64,000 nt of DNA from Arthrobacter sp. ISL-48 (GCF_018613805.1 NZ_JAGGPL010000001.1:1-64000), one strand, 5' to 3'. Shown: positions 33,277 to 42,596, numbered from the stretch's first letter. Numbers and translations: made by a program. Notes: generated by a model not told the origin, from the sequence alone.

Positions 33277-34242
33277 TCAGGCCTGCGCATCCTGAGGCTT
33301 GGCGTCGGCCGCGTGGTCACGACTGAAGGCTTCGGTGCGCTGTAGATCGGGTTCCAGGTATATGACCCGGGCAATCGGAACGGCTCTCCGGATGCGTGAC
33401 TCGGCACTGTCAATGGCGGCCGCGATGTCGCGGCCGGTATCGGAGGCGCCGATGGCGATCTTGGCCGCCACCAGAAGCTCCTCCGGCCCGAGGTGGAGAG
33501 TCTTCAGGTGGATGACGCGGGTCCCGTCGGCTTCGATGGCCTGGCTGATCTTGGCCACGTCGCCCCGGGTCGCCGACTCACCCAGCAGCAGGGATTTGGT
33601 TTCCACGGCCAGCACCACAGCGATGGCCACCAGCAACAGTCCAATCATGCCGGTACCCAGGGCATCCCAGATTCCATTGCCCGTGATGAGCGTCAGCCCG
33701 ACCCCTACGAGGGCAAACGCCAGTCCGAGCAGGGCCCCGAGGTCCTCCAACAGAATGACCGGGAGTTCCGGCTGCTTGGCGGTGCGGACGAAACTCACCC
33801 AGCCCTGCTTTCCCCGGATATGGTTGGACTCCAGGATGGCCGTCCGGAACGAAAACGACTCCGCGACGATGGCCCCAATGAGCACGGCCAGGGGTACCCA
33901 CCAGAAGTCACCTTCGATGCCATGCGGATGCTGCAATTTCCCCCAGGCCTCGTAGAGCGCGAAGAGGCCGCCGACGCTGAAGAGCACAATCGACACAATG
34001 AACGCATAGATGTAGCGTTCCCGGCCGTACCCGAACGGGTGCTCCGCACTTGCCTCCTTCCTGGCCCGCTTGCCACCTATCAGCAGGAGCAACTGGTTGC
34101 CGGAGTCCGCCACAGAGTGGATGGCCTCCGCCAGCATGGACGATGACAGGGTCAGGATAAACGCGACGAATTTGAGGACGGCGATGGTCAGGTTTGCAGC
34201 AAGAGCCGCGACGATCGCCTTGGTACCGCCATTTGCAGCCAC
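33277..34242 (-). CDS. cation diffusion facilitator family transporter
   Basis: Metal-proton antiporter of 321 residues. Six hydrophobic segments lie within residues 10-210; LAEAIHSVADSGNQ has the His/Asp metal site of helix 2, and a second acidic/His pair is in SFSFRTAI and following. A C-terminal cytoplasmic domain (about 215-305) follows. CDFs export zinc, iron, manganese or cobalt; the ion cannot be assigned. GTG start with GAGGTG upstream. Confidence 0.85.
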   Translation of the reverse strand: MAANGGTKAIVAALAANLTIAVLKFVAFILTLSSSMLAEAIHSVADSGNQLLLLIGGKRARKEASAEHPFGYGRERYIYAFIVSIVLFSVGGLFALYEAWGKLQHPHGIEGDFWWVPLAVLIGAIVAESFSFRTAILESNHIRGKQGWVSFVRTAKQPELPVILLEDLGALLGLAFALVGVGLTLITGNGIWDALGTGMIGLLLVAIAVVLAVETKSLLLGESATRGDVAKISQAIEADGTRVIHLKTLHLGPEELLVAAKIAIGASDTGRDIAAAIDSAESRIRRAVPIARVIYLEPDLQRTEAFSRDHAADAKPQDAQA

Positions 34243-34366
34243 GGAGGCTTCACCTCTTCAGGATTACGGATAAGTAAGGGAAAATGCAGAGCCGGCAACG
34301 GTTCCGCCCATGAATACCGTACCTGCCGCGACGTCCGACACGCACCTCTCACGGGCAGTAAGCATG

Positions 34367-34395
34367 CTGACAATAAGGGTGCTGTGTGTTAGCTT
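34367..34395 (+). promoter_or_regulatory. candidate promoter of the GlsB-like gene
   Basis: CTGACA (34367-34372) and TAGCTT (34390-34395) are 17 bases apart, about 50 bases before the ATG. A small inverted repeat (TCGGGA..TCCCGA) follows in the leader before the strong ribosome site. Only the -35 is close to consensus. Confidence 0.4.
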
Positions 34396-34443
34396 GATGA
34401 CTAATCGGGACGAATGAATCCCGACGAATATGAAGGAGGAGAC

Positions 34444-34722
34444 ATGGGTTTTCTTGCTTGGATTATTCTCGGCCTCATCGTAGGGGCCATCGTTAAGGCC
34501 GTCATGCCCGGTAGGGTCGGAGGCGGCTGGGTCACCAGCCTCGTACTCGGCGTTGTTGGTGCGATCGTAGGCGGCTGGATTGGAAGCCTCCTGTTCGGCA
34601 AGGGCGACCTTGCCTTCTTTGATCTCGGCACCTGGATCCTTGCGATCATCGGCGGCCTGGTAGTTGCCGGCGTCTACGGCGCCATCACGGGACGCAGCGA
34701 CAGGACCACACGCGCACCCTGA
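34444..34722 (+). CDS. GlsB/YeaQ/YmgE family stress-response membrane protein
   Basis: A 92-residue protein with three hydrophobic helices rich in Gly (IILGLIVGAIVKAVMPG, VLGVVGAIVGGWIGSLLFG, ILAIIGGLVVAGVYGAI), the transglycosylase-associated protein family. Expression in many bacteria rises in stress; molecular role unknown. AAGGAGGAGAC directly precedes the ATG, one of the best ribosome sites in the window, implying high expression. Confidence 0.9.
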   Translation: MGFLAWIILGLIVGAIVKAVMPGRVGGGWVTSLVLGVVGAIVGGWIGSLLFGKGDLAFFDLGTWILAIIGGLVVAGVYGAITGRSDRTTRAP

Positions 34723-34755
34723 TTGCCGATTTCACACCTGAAAGATTCATACAGA

Positions 34756-34785
34756 AAGGGCCCCGGAGATCACTCCGGGGCCCTT
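34756..34785 (+). terminator. intrinsic terminator after the GlsB-like gene
   Basis: A 13-bp perfect stem (arms at 34756-34768 and 34773-34785) with loop ATCA is followed by TTGCCTTTC. It ends the GlsB-like transcript; its symmetry may also serve the opposite strand. Confidence 0.85.
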
Positions 34786-34897
34786 GCCTTTCACACCCTG
34801 CCGGTCCAGCCTTCGCAATCAAACTCTGCCCCGTCAAACTCTGCCAGCCCGCACTATCTCCTTAGCCAGCGACCCACGTACCTAGCAGACGCAGACC

Positions 34898-35809
34898 TCA
34901 GGCAGGCGCAGAGACACTGCCCTGCTGGGACCGTGCACTGGCGTATAAACAGACCGTGGCCGCCGTGCCGAGGTTGAGGCTTTCCGCGGTGCCGTAGACG
35001 GGTACCGCCACCCGCTGGTCTGCCAGCGCCAATTCAGCCTCCGAGAGACCCTGGGCCTCGTTTCCGAAGAGCCATGCGGTGGGGCGTTCAAGGGCGTAAG
35101 CCGATTCAGCAGTGGAGGCTGCCAGGCGGCGGGCGGCGTTTTCGTCCTGGAGGATGTCGAGGTTCAGGTCACCGTAGCCGTCGGCGGCCAGGAGGCCAAT
35201 CCCCCGCGCCCTGCAGGCGGCTGCCACTTCGTGGATGTCGGCCCCGAGGACCACAGGCAGGTGGAAAAGGGAACCGGCGGTCGAGCGGACCGCCTTGGGA
35301 TTGTAGATGTCCACGCTGGAGCCGGTCAGGACCACAGCGTCGGCGCCCGCTGCATCCGCGGCCCGGAGTACAGTGCCGGCGTTCCCGGGATCCCTGACCT
35401 GGCATAGGACGGCGATAAGGCGTGGCCCGCCGTCGAGCACTTCTTCAAGGCTGACGTCCACGAAGCTGCACACGGCGATGATGCCCTGAGGATTCACGGT
35501 GTCCGCCATGGCCGCGAGCACATCGTCCGTGGCCAGCCTGGCGTTGGTTCCCTCTGCCAACTCGTCGAATTCCGGGAAACGGTCAAGGCATGCTTCACTG
35601 GCGAAGACCTCGTGCACAATGCCCGGCGCCCCGGCAGCGATCCGCTGCTGGTGCAGCTTCAGGGCTTCGCGCACGGCCTGCGGGCCCTCTGCCAGGAACT
35701 GTTCCCGCTTTAAGCGGGCCGGGCGCCCGGCAAGTTTCGCCACGTCCTTGACCCGATCGGCTCGGGGGTTGGATAGTGGGAAGTCTTGCGGGCGCCCGGT
35801 TTCGTTCAT
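34898..35809 (-). CDS. TrmH/SpoU-family RNA methyltransferase
   Basis: SAM-dependent 2'-O-ribose methyltransferase of 303 residues. The C-terminal SPOUT domain shows RDPGNAGTVLRAADAAGADAV-type motif 1, then LFGNEAQGLS (motif 2) and VPVYGTAESLNLGTAA (motif 3). The N-terminal part is an L30e-like substrate-binding domain. It is 66 bases after rplT, on the same strand, consistent with rRNA modification linked to ribosome synthesis. Exact target nucleotide unknown. Confidence 0.9.
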   Translation of the reverse strand: MNETGRPQDFPLSNPRADRVKDVAKLAGRPARLKREQFLAEGPQAVREALKLHQQRIAAGAPGIVHEVFASEACLDRFPEFDELAEGTNARLATDDVLAAMADTVNPQGIIAVCSFVDVSLEEVLDGGPRLIAVLCQVRDPGNAGTVLRAADAAGADAVVLTGSSVDIYNPKAVRSTAGSLFHLPVVLGADIHEVAAACRARGIGLLAADGYGDLNLDILQDENAARRLAASTAESAYALERPTAWLFGNEAQGLSEAELALADQRVAVPVYGTAESLNLGTAATVCLYASARSQQGSVSAPA

Positions 35810-35875
35810 ATAAGAACTTTAGTGGCTGTTGCCGCCGGTCCTTGAACGGCTGCCAGTGCAGGCAGCGTCCGGTTG

Positions 35876-36328
35876 CTACTCGGCAGCTGCAGTCTTCGTT
35901 GCAGCCTTCGCCTTCGGGGCCTTGGCGGCCTTGGGCGCTGCTTCAGCCTGGGCGGCCGGAGCGGAGGTGTCTGCGGGCAGGGAATCCTTGGCGATGTTCA
36001 CCAGGGCCGCGAAAGCGTTGGCGTCCGAGACGGCCAGCTCGGCCAGCATGCGGCGGTCAACCTCGACCTCAGCGGCCTTGAGGCCCTGGATCAGTCGGTT
36101 GTAGGTGAGACCGTTGGCGCGGGAGGCAGCATTGATGCGCTGGATCCACAGGCGGCGGAAGTCACCCTTCTTCTTCTTACGGTCACCGTAGCTGTACACA
36201 AACGAGTGCAGCAGCTGCTCTTTGGCCTTGCGGTACAGGCGTGAACGCTGTCCCCGGTAGCCCTTTGCGCGTTCGAGGATAACCCTGCGCTTCTTGTGGG
36301 CGTTTACCGCCCTCTTCACACGTGCCAC
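35876..36328 (-). CDS. rplT: 50S ribosomal protein L20 with C-terminal tail
   Basis: Starts [15 protein letters not shown], as all L20 proteins do, and keeps the [10 protein letters not shown] region. Length is 150 residues against the usual 115-120; the extra 30 are an Ala/Lys/Pro-rich tail ([20 protein letters not shown]). L20 binds 23S rRNA early in assembly. GTG start with AAGGAG upstream. Confidence 0.97.
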   Translation of the reverse strand: MARVKRAVNAHKKRRVILERAKGYRGQRSRLYRKAKEQLLHSFVYSYGDRKKKKGDFRRLWIQRINAASRANGLTYNRLIQGLKAAEVEVDRRMLAELAVSDANAFAALVNIAKDSLPADTSAPAAQAEAAPKAAKAPKAKAATKTAAAE

Positions 36329-36446
36329 GTGCGTACTCCTTCAGAATTCTGATCCCAAGCGTCTACTGCCGGAAACCCGGCCGGCCTGAGAAGGCTTTTT
36401 GGTAGTTGACTGCTGCCGGGTGGCAAGCAGTCAGAAAACTTGGAAA

Positions 36447-36641
36447 TTAGATGCCGAGCATCTTCCGGATGACCTTGGCGTCGCCCTTGAAGACGATCTT
36501 GTCACCGGCAAGGCGACGGGTCAGCCTGGAGGACTTGTGCTCAAGGTAGTGGCGGCGGTTGGCCTGCTGGCGGCGCAGCTTGCCGCTGCCGGTCAGCTTG
36601 AAGCGCTTCTTAGCACCACTGTGGGTCTTCATCTTCGGCAT
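36447..36641 (-). CDS. rpmI: 50S ribosomal protein L35
   Basis: Complete 64-residue L35: [15 protein letters not shown], then a basic middle. It is the central gene of the conserved infC-rpmI-rplT operon, 117 bases after infC. AAGGAGAT stands 11 bases before the ATG. Confidence 0.97.
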   Translation of the reverse strand: MPKMKTHSGAKKRFKLTGSGKLRRQQANRRHYLEHKSSRLTRRLAGDKIVFKGDAKVIRKMLGI

Positions 36642-36758
36642 GGAAACCGATCTCCTTACGTAGCCACAGACACTGTCTGCAGTTCTTTCGTGCAGCCGCC
36701 CCTGCGGGCGGCATGCTGGTTGCGTACTGCTGGAGGATAAACCTCCTGCAGCTTTGAA

Positions 36759-37859
36759 CTAGGTGGTCTTCTTGCCTGCCGGCTTCGGGGCCGCCTTGGG
36801 CGCCGGCCTTGCAGCAGGCTTAGGGGCTGCAGGCCTGGCCACCGGCTTCGGCGGCGAGGGCACGGCGGCCGGCCTCGGAACAGCGGGAGCAGCCGGAGCA
36901 GGCGCTGCTGCTGCAGGCTTGGCAGCTTCCGGCGCCTTGACGGCAGGGGCAGCTGCCTTGGGAGCCTCGCGCTTGGGAGCGGCAGCCTTTGGAGCCGCCT
37001 GCCTGGGTGCTTCCTTGGGTGCAGTTTCCTTCGGAGCAGTATCCTTGGGTGCTTCCTTCGGAGCAGCTTCCACCGCCGGAACTTCAGCGGCCGATTCAGC
37101 TACCGTGGCTTCGGTCGCTGCGGCTTCGACTGCTGCAGGCGCCTGGGTTTCGGTTGCATCGGTTTCCGCTGCCTCGGTCTCCGGCTCTGTGGAGATAGCG
37201 AAACCTTCCGGAAGAAGATCAGCCAGGGACTGGGTCAACGGTGCCTGGTCGCTGCCGGAAACATCAATGCGCCCGGATGCCTTGGCTTCGTTCTCGGCCT
37301 TCGCTTCAGCGCGCTGAGTGGCGCGCCGCGCTTCGGCCTTGGCTTCGGCTTTGTTCTTCAGCGGCCCCACGACCATCACCATGTTGCGGCCATCGATGCG
37401 GGGGCTGGACTCAACTACCCCTACGTCGGAGACGTCGTCCGCAAAACGCTGGAGCAGGCGGATGCCCATCTCCGGACGCTGCTGCTCGCGGCCGCGGAAC
37501 TGGATCATCGCCTTCACCTTGTCACCGGCGCCGAGGAAGCGGAGGGCATGCCCGCGCTTGGTCTCGTAGTCGTGGGTGTCGATCTTCAAGCGGAAGCGGA
37601 TTTCCTTGAGAACCGTGTTGGTCTGGTTCTTCCGGGCTTCACGTGCCTTGACGGCGGCCTCGTACTTGTACTTGCCGAAGTCCATCAGCTTGCACACCGG
37701 AGGCTTCGCCTGCGGTGCAACTTCAACGAGATCAAGATCGGACTCGGCAGCCAAACGCAGGGCATCCTCAATACGGACGATTCCTACCTGTTCACCTGCA
37801 GGGCCGACCAGCCGCACCTCGGGGACGCGGATACGCTCATTGATTCTTGGCTCGCTAAT
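36759..37859 (-). CDS. infC: translation initiation factor IF-3 with long low-complexity tail, AUU start
   Basis: The start is ATT at 37857-37859, 7 bases behind AGGAG; family similarity begins exactly there ([19 protein letters not shown]). A rare AUU start is the classical feature by which IF3, which rejects non-standard starts, limits its own synthesis. Residues 1-75 are IF3-N, 82-167 IF3-C. From about 168 to 366 runs a tail rich in Ala, Pro, Glu and Lys, twice the size of the core, ending in Lys/Pro repeats. An ATG-type start at 37976 would run through the leader hairpin and is rejected. First gene of the operon infC-rpmI-rplT-SpoU methyltransferase. Confidence 0.94.
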   Translation of the reverse strand: MSEPRINERIRVPEVRLVGPAGEQVGIVRIEDALRLAAESDLDLVEVAPQAKPPVCKLMDFGKYKYEAAVKAREARKNQTNTVLKEIRFRLKIDTHDYETKRGHALRFLGAGDKVKAMIQFRGREQQRPEMGIRLLQRFADDVSDVGVVESSPRIDGRNMVMVVGPLKNKAEAKAEARRATQRAEAKAENEAKASGRIDVSGSDQAPLTQSLADLLPEGFAISTEPETEAAETDATETQAPAAVEAAATEATVAESAAEVPAVEAAPKEAPKDTAPKETAPKEAPRQAAPKAAAPKREAPKAAAPAVKAPEAAKPAAAAPAPAAPAVPRPAAVPSPPKPVARPAAPKPAARPAPKAAPKPAGKKTT

Positions 37860-37860
37860 G

Positions 37861-37980
37861 TTAAAGCTCCTGTGTTCGTTGTGGGTATTCCACCGACAAA
37901 ATAGAGAAGGCCCCCAATTGCCGGAGCAATCGAAGGCCTCGAAGATCGGATGTACGGCCTCCAAAGGAGACTGCACGCAT
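37861..37980 (-). CDS. candidate leader ORF upstream of infC (39 codons)
   Basis: An ATG at 37978-37980 opens 39 codons ([20 protein letters not shown] and onward) that end in TAA one base before the ATT start of infC; its last codons contain the infC ribosome site. It runs through the terminator-like hairpin. Ribosome site for it is weak (GGGGAAT). It could couple leader translation to infC expression, but it may equally be chance. Confidence 0.35.
   Translation of the reverse strand: MRAVSFGGRTSDLRGLRLLRQLGAFSILSVEYPQRTQEL
37893..37940 (-). terminator. attenuator-like hairpin in the infC leader
   Basis: In minus-strand RNA the arms at 37926-37940 and 37907-37921 give a continuous 15-bp stem (with G-U pairs) and loop UCCG, followed by CUCUAUUUUGU. 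It stands 48 bases before the infC start, thus within the transcript. Upstream GGAGGCC (37956-37962) can pair with GGCCUUC in the first arm, giving an alternative fold. This resembles a transcription attenuator; the ligand could be L20, a ribosome on the leader ORF, or something else. Confidence 0.6.
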
Positions 37981-38105
37981 ATTCCCCGGCCTACGCCTGG
38001 GGTGATGCCCGACCGGTACCCGGCAACCTTGCTTCCCAGGAATCACTTCCTGCGGGAAATCGGCTGACGCGGGTGGGAGAGAACTCCGCTTGCAAACTGC
38101 ATGCC

Positions 38106-38111
38106 ATTCTA
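38106..38111 (-). promoter_or_regulatory. candidate -10 element for the infC operon
   Basis: TAGAAT on the minus strand, about 245 bases before the infC start, is the best -10 in the divergent region; no clear -35 is seen. The 343-base gap 37860-38202 between infC and the DUF1844 gene holds this promoter, the leader ORF, the attenuator-like hairpin and, on the plus strand, the DUF1844 promoter. Confidence 0.4.
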
Positions 38112-38202
38112 CAGAGAAAATCCCTCACAACGCAGCTTGGCGCCGGTGGGATCTTACACAGCAAATAACGACATTCAGTCGGTCTGTGACAAGCTTACCA
38201 GT

Positions 38203-38589
38203 ATGAGCACCCCAGAGAGTAATTCACATGTTTTCGCGCCCGCGGATTCCCACGGTGACGTGACCCAGCACATCCGGGACATCTCCGAAGTGCCGGCCAT
38301 TGAGGTCATCACGACGGCGGCCGTCCACCTCATGAGCGCAGCAGCAGTGAAGCTCGGGCTGGCCGCCGAAGACAATGCCGAGGAGCTTAAGGACCTGGAT
38401 GAGGCCCGCAAGCTCATCACCGCCCTCGCAGGGCTGGTGACTGCTGCGGCACCCGAGATCGGTTCCCAGCATGCCGGACCCTTGCGCGATGGCCTGCGGT
38501 CGCTGCAGCTCGCCTTCCGCGAAGAATCCATCATCCCGGACGCACCAGGCAAGGGCCCCGGCGAGAAGTACACAGGTGCCGTCAACTGA
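38203..38589 (+). CDS. DUF1844 domain protein
   Basis: A 128-residue acidic protein of unknown function, divergent from infC, the place where actinobacteria normally have DUF1844 genes. The family core is visible as AIEVITTAAVHLMSAAAVKLGL and LDEARKLITALAGLV. No signal peptide or membrane segment. ATG at 38203 chosen since upstream sequence belongs to the infC promoter. Confidence 0.85.
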   Translation: MSTPESNSHVFAPADSHGDVTQHIRDISEVPAIEVITTAAVHLMSAAAVKLGLAAEDNAEELKDLDEARKLITALAGLVTAAAPEIGSQHAGPLRDGLRSLQLAFREESIIPDAPGKGPGEKYTGAVN

Positions 38590-38631
38590 GCGCACACAGG
38601 GTATAAAGATTCCCAGCGGGTTAAGCCAGGT

Positions 38632-39939
38632 TTAGGCCGCGGCGCGGCGGCGCCGGCGCTGCTGGAGCAGCAGCCCCACGAGGCACAGCGCAACGCCTGC
38701 CGCGCCCACTGACACGAACCCGCCCGACGGCCCCATGCCGTCGATGAAGACGCCCGCCAGGGGCGCACCGAAAGCCACGCCTCCTGTCAGCGCCGAGCCG
38801 TACCAGCCCATCGCCTCGCCGCGCCGGTCCTCGTCCACCAACTCAGCCACCTTTTCGGACGCCGCTGAGAGCACCGGCGCGCAAAGCAAGCCCGGAAGGA
38901 TGGACACGAGGGCCAGCGTCCAGGTGTCATGGGCGAACCCCATCGGAATGGTCAGGGCCGCCATCCCCAGCAACAGGACAATCGGTGAAACGGGGCGGTG
39001 CATCGCGCCGTAGACCAGGCCGCCTACCACTGATGCCGCGCACCAGAACAGGAAGACGAGTCCGATCTCCCCCTGGTGTCCGCCCTTCTCAAGGGCTGCG
39101 ACGATGCCGACATCGGTGCCGCTTAGGACCATTCCTGCACCGGCTGCAACTGCGAACACGGCGGCCACCGTGGCGGTGAACCACGTAAAGTTGTGCGCCA
39201 CCTTGCCCCGGAGCCCTGCACGGGCATCCGCTGTGGACCGGTGGGCCCCCGCGGGGGCGAGCTCTGCAGCGGCTTCCTGGAGGTGGGCCGGTGCGGCGGA
39301 GACCACTGCGACTTCGGCCGCGTACTGCTGGTCGGCTTCGCATTCTTCTGTCCGGAGTGGGCTACGGGTAGCCGGATTGAACCACATCAGGAACAGTCCA
39401 GCCAGGGAAGTGGACACTCCGACAACGGTGAGTCCCAGGACGGTGTAGCCGCTAGTGGCCACAATCGCTCCGGCTGCGGGGCCGATCATGAACACCACTT
39501 CGGTAGTGATGGCGTCCAAAGCGAAAGCCGTGCGCCGCTGGTCGCCGTCGGCAAGGACCCCGAGGGATTGGCGCACCACACTGAAGATCGGCAGGGTGAG
39601 CAGCCCGCCAACGAACACCAACGGCAGCAGCCATTCGTAGGACACGTGCGGAACTACGGACCAGATGACCGTTTCTGAGACGACCGACGGGATCAGGGCC
39701 TTGCGCAGGCCTACGGTGTCCACGCGTCGGCCCCGCCAGGGAGCTCCCACCGCAATGCCTATGGTCATCACCGCTGCCGCAGCTCCCGCCGCGGCATAAC
39801 CCTGGCCGAGGGTGAGGACGATGTGCAGGGTCAGCAGCACACCTGCCGCCGAATGGGGTATGCGGGCGATCATGCCGACCAGAAGCAGCCGCCTGATGGG
39901 CTGGACGGCCAGCAGCTCCCGGTAAAGAGCGAAGTTCAC
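38632..39939 (-). CDS. MFS transporter
   Basis: Major facilitator of 435 residues with about twelve hydrophobic helices. It has GMIARIPHSAAGVLLTLH at helix 1 and GAPWRGRRVDTVGLRKAL as motif A loop, like the actinobacterial permeases of unknown substrate. A charged, Ala/Glu-rich central loop (about 195-245) separates the halves, and an Arg-rich tail closes it (QQRRRRRAAA). GTG start, AGGA 8 bases upstream. Confidence 0.82.
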   Translation of the reverse strand: MNFALYRELLAVQPIRRLLLVGMIARIPHSAAGVLLTLHIVLTLGQGYAAAGAAAAVMTIGIAVGAPWRGRRVDTVGLRKALIPSVVSETVIWSVVPHVSYEWLLPLVFVGGLLTLPIFSVVRQSLGVLADGDQRRTAFALDAITTEVVFMIGPAAGAIVATSGYTVLGLTVVGVSTSLAGLFLMWFNPATRSPLRTEECEADQQYAAEVAVVSAAPAHLQEAAAELAPAGAHRSTADARAGLRGKVAHNFTWFTATVAAVFAVAAGAGMVLSGTDVGIVAALEKGGHQGEIGLVFLFWCAASVVGGLVYGAMHRPVSPIVLLLGMAALTIPMGFAHDTWTLALVSILPGLLCAPVLSAASEKVAELVDEDRRGEAMGWYGSALTGGVAFGAPLAGVFIDGMGPSGGFVSVGAAGVALCLVGLLLQQRRRRRAAA

Positions 39940-39995
39940 GAAAGAATCCTTTGGTCTGCCGGCGGCAGCCAGGGGATCTCCCCGCTCACCGCCCG

Positions 39996-40892
39996 CTACT
40001 GTGCTGCGCGCCTCAACTTGATTTCGATAGAGTCAACCCGCTCACCAAACAATACATTCCGGGACCACGCCTGTTGGAGCCCCGATAGCAGCTCCTGGAC
40101 CGCGGCGGCGTCGAGCCCGTCCTCAAGGTAGAGCACCACCTGCAGTTCGGGTCCTGCTCCTCCACCCGGGAGCACCACTTCCCTTCCTGCGACGGCCGGT
40201 ACGCCCGAACCCGGCAGGAGGGCGATCCGCCGTACAGCCGGGAATGCGGCCGCGGCAGAGCTAATTTCGGTGGCCAGCGCTTCATCGGCGTAGGAGGGAA
40301 CCCATTCCCGCTGTTGCGCCAATGCCCACACCGCAGGACGCCGGACTACCCAGGTCCGGTCAGTGCCCGGATCAAGCACCATGAGTTCAGCGCCTTCGGC
40401 CACTGCGGACAGGGCGGCCCTCGCCGCATACACGGCCACGGGCCGTGCTTCAGGGTGCCAGTCCGCCAGAGCCGCCGCTGACGTGAAGGCCGGCATCGCG
40501 GTCCGGCCGTCGGCGGCCTTGAGCGTTACGAGTGCCATGTCCGCCTGTTTGTCCGATGACAAGCCCTCAACGCCCTCCGCTTCTTCGGCGAGCTGCGCAA
40601 TGATCGGGATGAAAACCCGGGCGGTCGCCAGCGAAGCCACCACCGCTGCCTCATCGCCGCTGCCGTTCAGGAGCGCCCTGACGGCGGCGAGGTAGCCGGC
40701 ATCGGCCGTACCGTCGTCGTCCTCGAAGTTGTGGATCTTGCCGTCGTCCCCGGCCAGGCTCCGGCCAGCCCAGGGCTGGCCGGCCGAGTCGGTGGCGCCT
40801 CCGGCACCGGCCAGGGCCGCGGCAATGTGTCCGGGAAGGTGGCGCGGGACCGGTCCGTTTGCAGCGGTGCTCGCGTTATCCCTGGAATCCAC
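39996..40892 (-). CDS. SseB-family protein
   Basis: A 298-residue protein with an SseB N-terminal-like domain in the middle (ARVFIPIIAQL; DMALVTLKAADGRTAMPAFTSAAALADW) and a second related part at the C-terminus. The family is named after a Salmonella protein but its function in actinobacteria is unknown. It starts with GTG 9 bases after priA, so it is the last gene of the his operon. Confidence 0.8.
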   Translation of the reverse strand: MDSRDNASTAANGPVPRHLPGHIAAALAGAGGATDSAGQPWAGRSLAGDDGKIHNFEDDDGTADAGYLAAVRALLNGSGDEAAVVASLATARVFIPIIAQLAEEAEGVEGLSSDKQADMALVTLKAADGRTAMPAFTSAAALADWHPEARPVAVYAARAALSAVAEGAELMVLDPGTDRTWVVRRPAVWALAQQREWVPSYADEALATEISSAAAAFPAVRRIALLPGSGVPAVAGREVVLPGGGAGPELQVVLYLEDGLDAAAVQELLSGLQQAWSRNVLFGERVDSIEIKLRRAAQ

Positions 40893-40901
40893 TGATACTG
40901 C

Positions 40902-41648
40902 CTAGCGTCGGCCGGCGACGTCGAGGGCTTCCGGGAGGGTGAACGCACCGGCATACAGGGCCTTGCCGACGATTGCGCCCTCCACGCCGAGCGGAACCAG
41001 GGAACGAAGGACCTTCAGGTCGTCAAGGCTTGAGATCCCGCCGGAAGCCACCACGGGCTTGCCTGTTTTCTCCACCATTTGGCGCAGCAGCTCGACGTTG
41101 GGGCCTTGGAGCGTGCCGTCCTTGGTGACGTCGGTGACGACGTAACGGGAGCACCCGGCCTCTTCCAGCTGTCCCAGGACATCCCAGAGGTCGCCGCCTT
41201 CCTTGGTCCAGCCGCGCCCGGCCAGCGTCGTGCCGCGGACGTCGAGGCCGACGGCGATCTTGTCACCGAAGCGTTCGATGGCGCGCCGGGTCCACTCAGG
41301 GTTTTCCAGCGCCGCGGTGCCAAGGTTGACGCGTGCAACGCCGAGGTTTAGGGCCGCCTCCAGCGAATCGTCGTCCCGGAGTCCGCCGGAGAGCTCCACC
41401 TTGATGTCCAGCCGGCCCACCACTTCGCGCAGCAGTTCAGCGTTCGACCCGCGGCCGAAAGCCGCATCCAGATCCACCAGATGCACCCATTCTGCGCCCT
41501 GCTGCTGCCAGTTCAGGGCCGCCTCCAGCGGAGTACCGTAACTCGTCTCGCTGCCTGCCTCGCCTTGGACCAGGCGAACTGCCTGGCCATTGACGACGTC
41601 GACGGCGGGCAGCAGTTCAAGAACCGGCAGATCGTGTGCGGTGGTCAT
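40902..41648 (-). CDS. priA: bifunctional phosphoribosyl isomerase (HisA/TrpF)
   Basis: TIM-barrel isomerase of 248 residues: [23 protein letters not shown] at the N-terminus and [12 protein letters not shown] as the phosphate site. In actinobacteria this enzyme isomerises both ProFAR (histidine) and PRA (tryptophan), which is why many lack trpF; I infer the dual role from the lineage. Confidence 0.93.
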   Translation of the reverse strand: MTTAHDLPVLELLPAVDVVNGQAVRLVQGEAGSETSYGTPLEAALNWQQQGAEWVHLVDLDAAFGRGSNAELLREVVGRLDIKVELSGGLRDDDSLEAALNLGVARVNLGTAALENPEWTRRAIERFGDKIAVGLDVRGTTLAGRGWTKEGGDLWDVLGQLEEAGCSRYVVTDVTKDGTLQGPNVELLRQMVEKTGKPVVASGGISSLDDLKVLRSLVPLGVEGAIVGKALYAGAFTLPEALDVAGRR

Positions 41649-41702
41649 CTCAAATCCTCAGTGTGGGTGAAGGCAGTGGGTTTCGGGCTGGCTGGCACGT
41701 GG

Positions 41703-41861
41703 CTAGTTGCCTGGGAACGTCAGGAGGTAGGCGGCCAGCAGCGACATGCCGGCGAGGACGTAGAACCCGATTTGGGTCCAGAGCGGATTGTGCTGCTGCC
41801 TGAAGGACAGGGCACCGCCCACGAGGAGGCCGGCGAGTCCCATCAGGACAATTGACCACAT
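41703..41861 (-). CDS. small membrane protein in the his operon
   Basis: A 52-residue ORF whose ATG touches the hisH stop (TAGATG). It encodes two hydrophobic helices: MWSIVLMGLAGLLVGGALSF and IGFYVLAGMSLLAAYLLTF, with a short polar loop (RQQHNPLWTQ). Position, tight coupling and clean two-helix design support a real gene. Function unknown. Confidence 0.7.
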   Translation of the reverse strand: MWSIVLMGLAGLLVGGALSFRQQHNPLWTQIGFYVLAGMSLLAAYLLTFPGN

Positions 41862-42596
41862 CTAGGCGGAACCGTCAGTTGCCGGGGTTTTGCGGAGTGT
41901 GTTCACCCAGTTGCGCAGGAGCCGGGCGCCGGCGTCCCCGGACTTCTCCGGGTGGAATTGGGTTGCGCAGAGGGGCCCATTCTCCACTGCGGCAATGAAG
42001 GGCGCTCCATGCTCGGACCAGGTGACCAGCGGCGGAGCCATTCGCGGCTGCACCACATCGAAGGTCCAATCCTGGACGCCGTAGGAGTGCACAAAGTAGA
42101 AGCGCTCATCCTCGACGCCTGCGAAAAGCTTTGAACCTTCCGGTACCTTGACGGTGTTCCAGCCCATGTGCGGTACGACCTCAGCCGGGAGGAGCTCGAC
42201 TTTGCCGGGCCACTCCCCCATGCCTTCGGCTTCCGTCCCGTGCTCGACACCGGCTTCGAACAACACCTGGAGTCCGACGCAAATAGCCAGCACGGGCCGG
42301 CCGCCGGCTACCCGCCTGCCGATGAGCCGGATGCCATCTACGGCCTTCAGCTCGCGCATCACGGTTTCGAAGGCGCCGACGCCGGGCACTACGAGTCCGT
42401 CCGCGTTGAGAACGTCCGCCGGCTTGGCGCTGAGGATGACCTCGGCTCCGGCGCGTTCCAGGGCACGCACGGCAGAGCGGACGTTACCGGAGCCGTAGTC
42501 CAGGACTGTGACGGTGGGCTTGCCCTCGGGCGACGCCGGCTTCTTCAAGGCGGCAGGATCGATCACGGCACCCTCCCGCACGATGGGGCCGTTCAC
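41862..42596 (-). CDS. hisH: imidazole glycerol phosphate synthase, glutaminase subunit
   Basis: Class I glutamine amidotransferase of 244 residues that supplies ammonia to HisF. Nucleophile Cys in [11 protein letters not shown]; catalytic His-x-Glu in FHPEKSG. A 26-residue N-terminal extension before [11 protein letters not shown] is unusual for HisH. GTG start overlaps the hisB stop (GTGA). hisF is not in the window. Confidence 0.93.
   Translation of the reverse strand: MNGPIVREGAVIDPAALKKPASPEGKPTVTVLDYGSGNVRSAVRALERAGAEVILSAKPADVLNADGLVVPGVGAFETVMRELKAVDGIRLIGRRVAGGRPVLAICVGLQVLFEAGVEHGTEAEGMGEWPGKVELLPAEVVPHMGWNTVKVPEGSKLFAGVEDERFYFVHSYGVQDWTFDVVQPRMAPPLVTWSEHGAPFIAAVENGPLCATQFHPEKSGDAGARLLRNWVNTLRKTPATDGSA

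Noticed and set aside
37860..37976. Upstream start at 37976 for infC
   Set aside because: The extension crosses the leader hairpin and lacks IF3 similarity, whereas AGGAG and ATT coincide with the family N-terminus.
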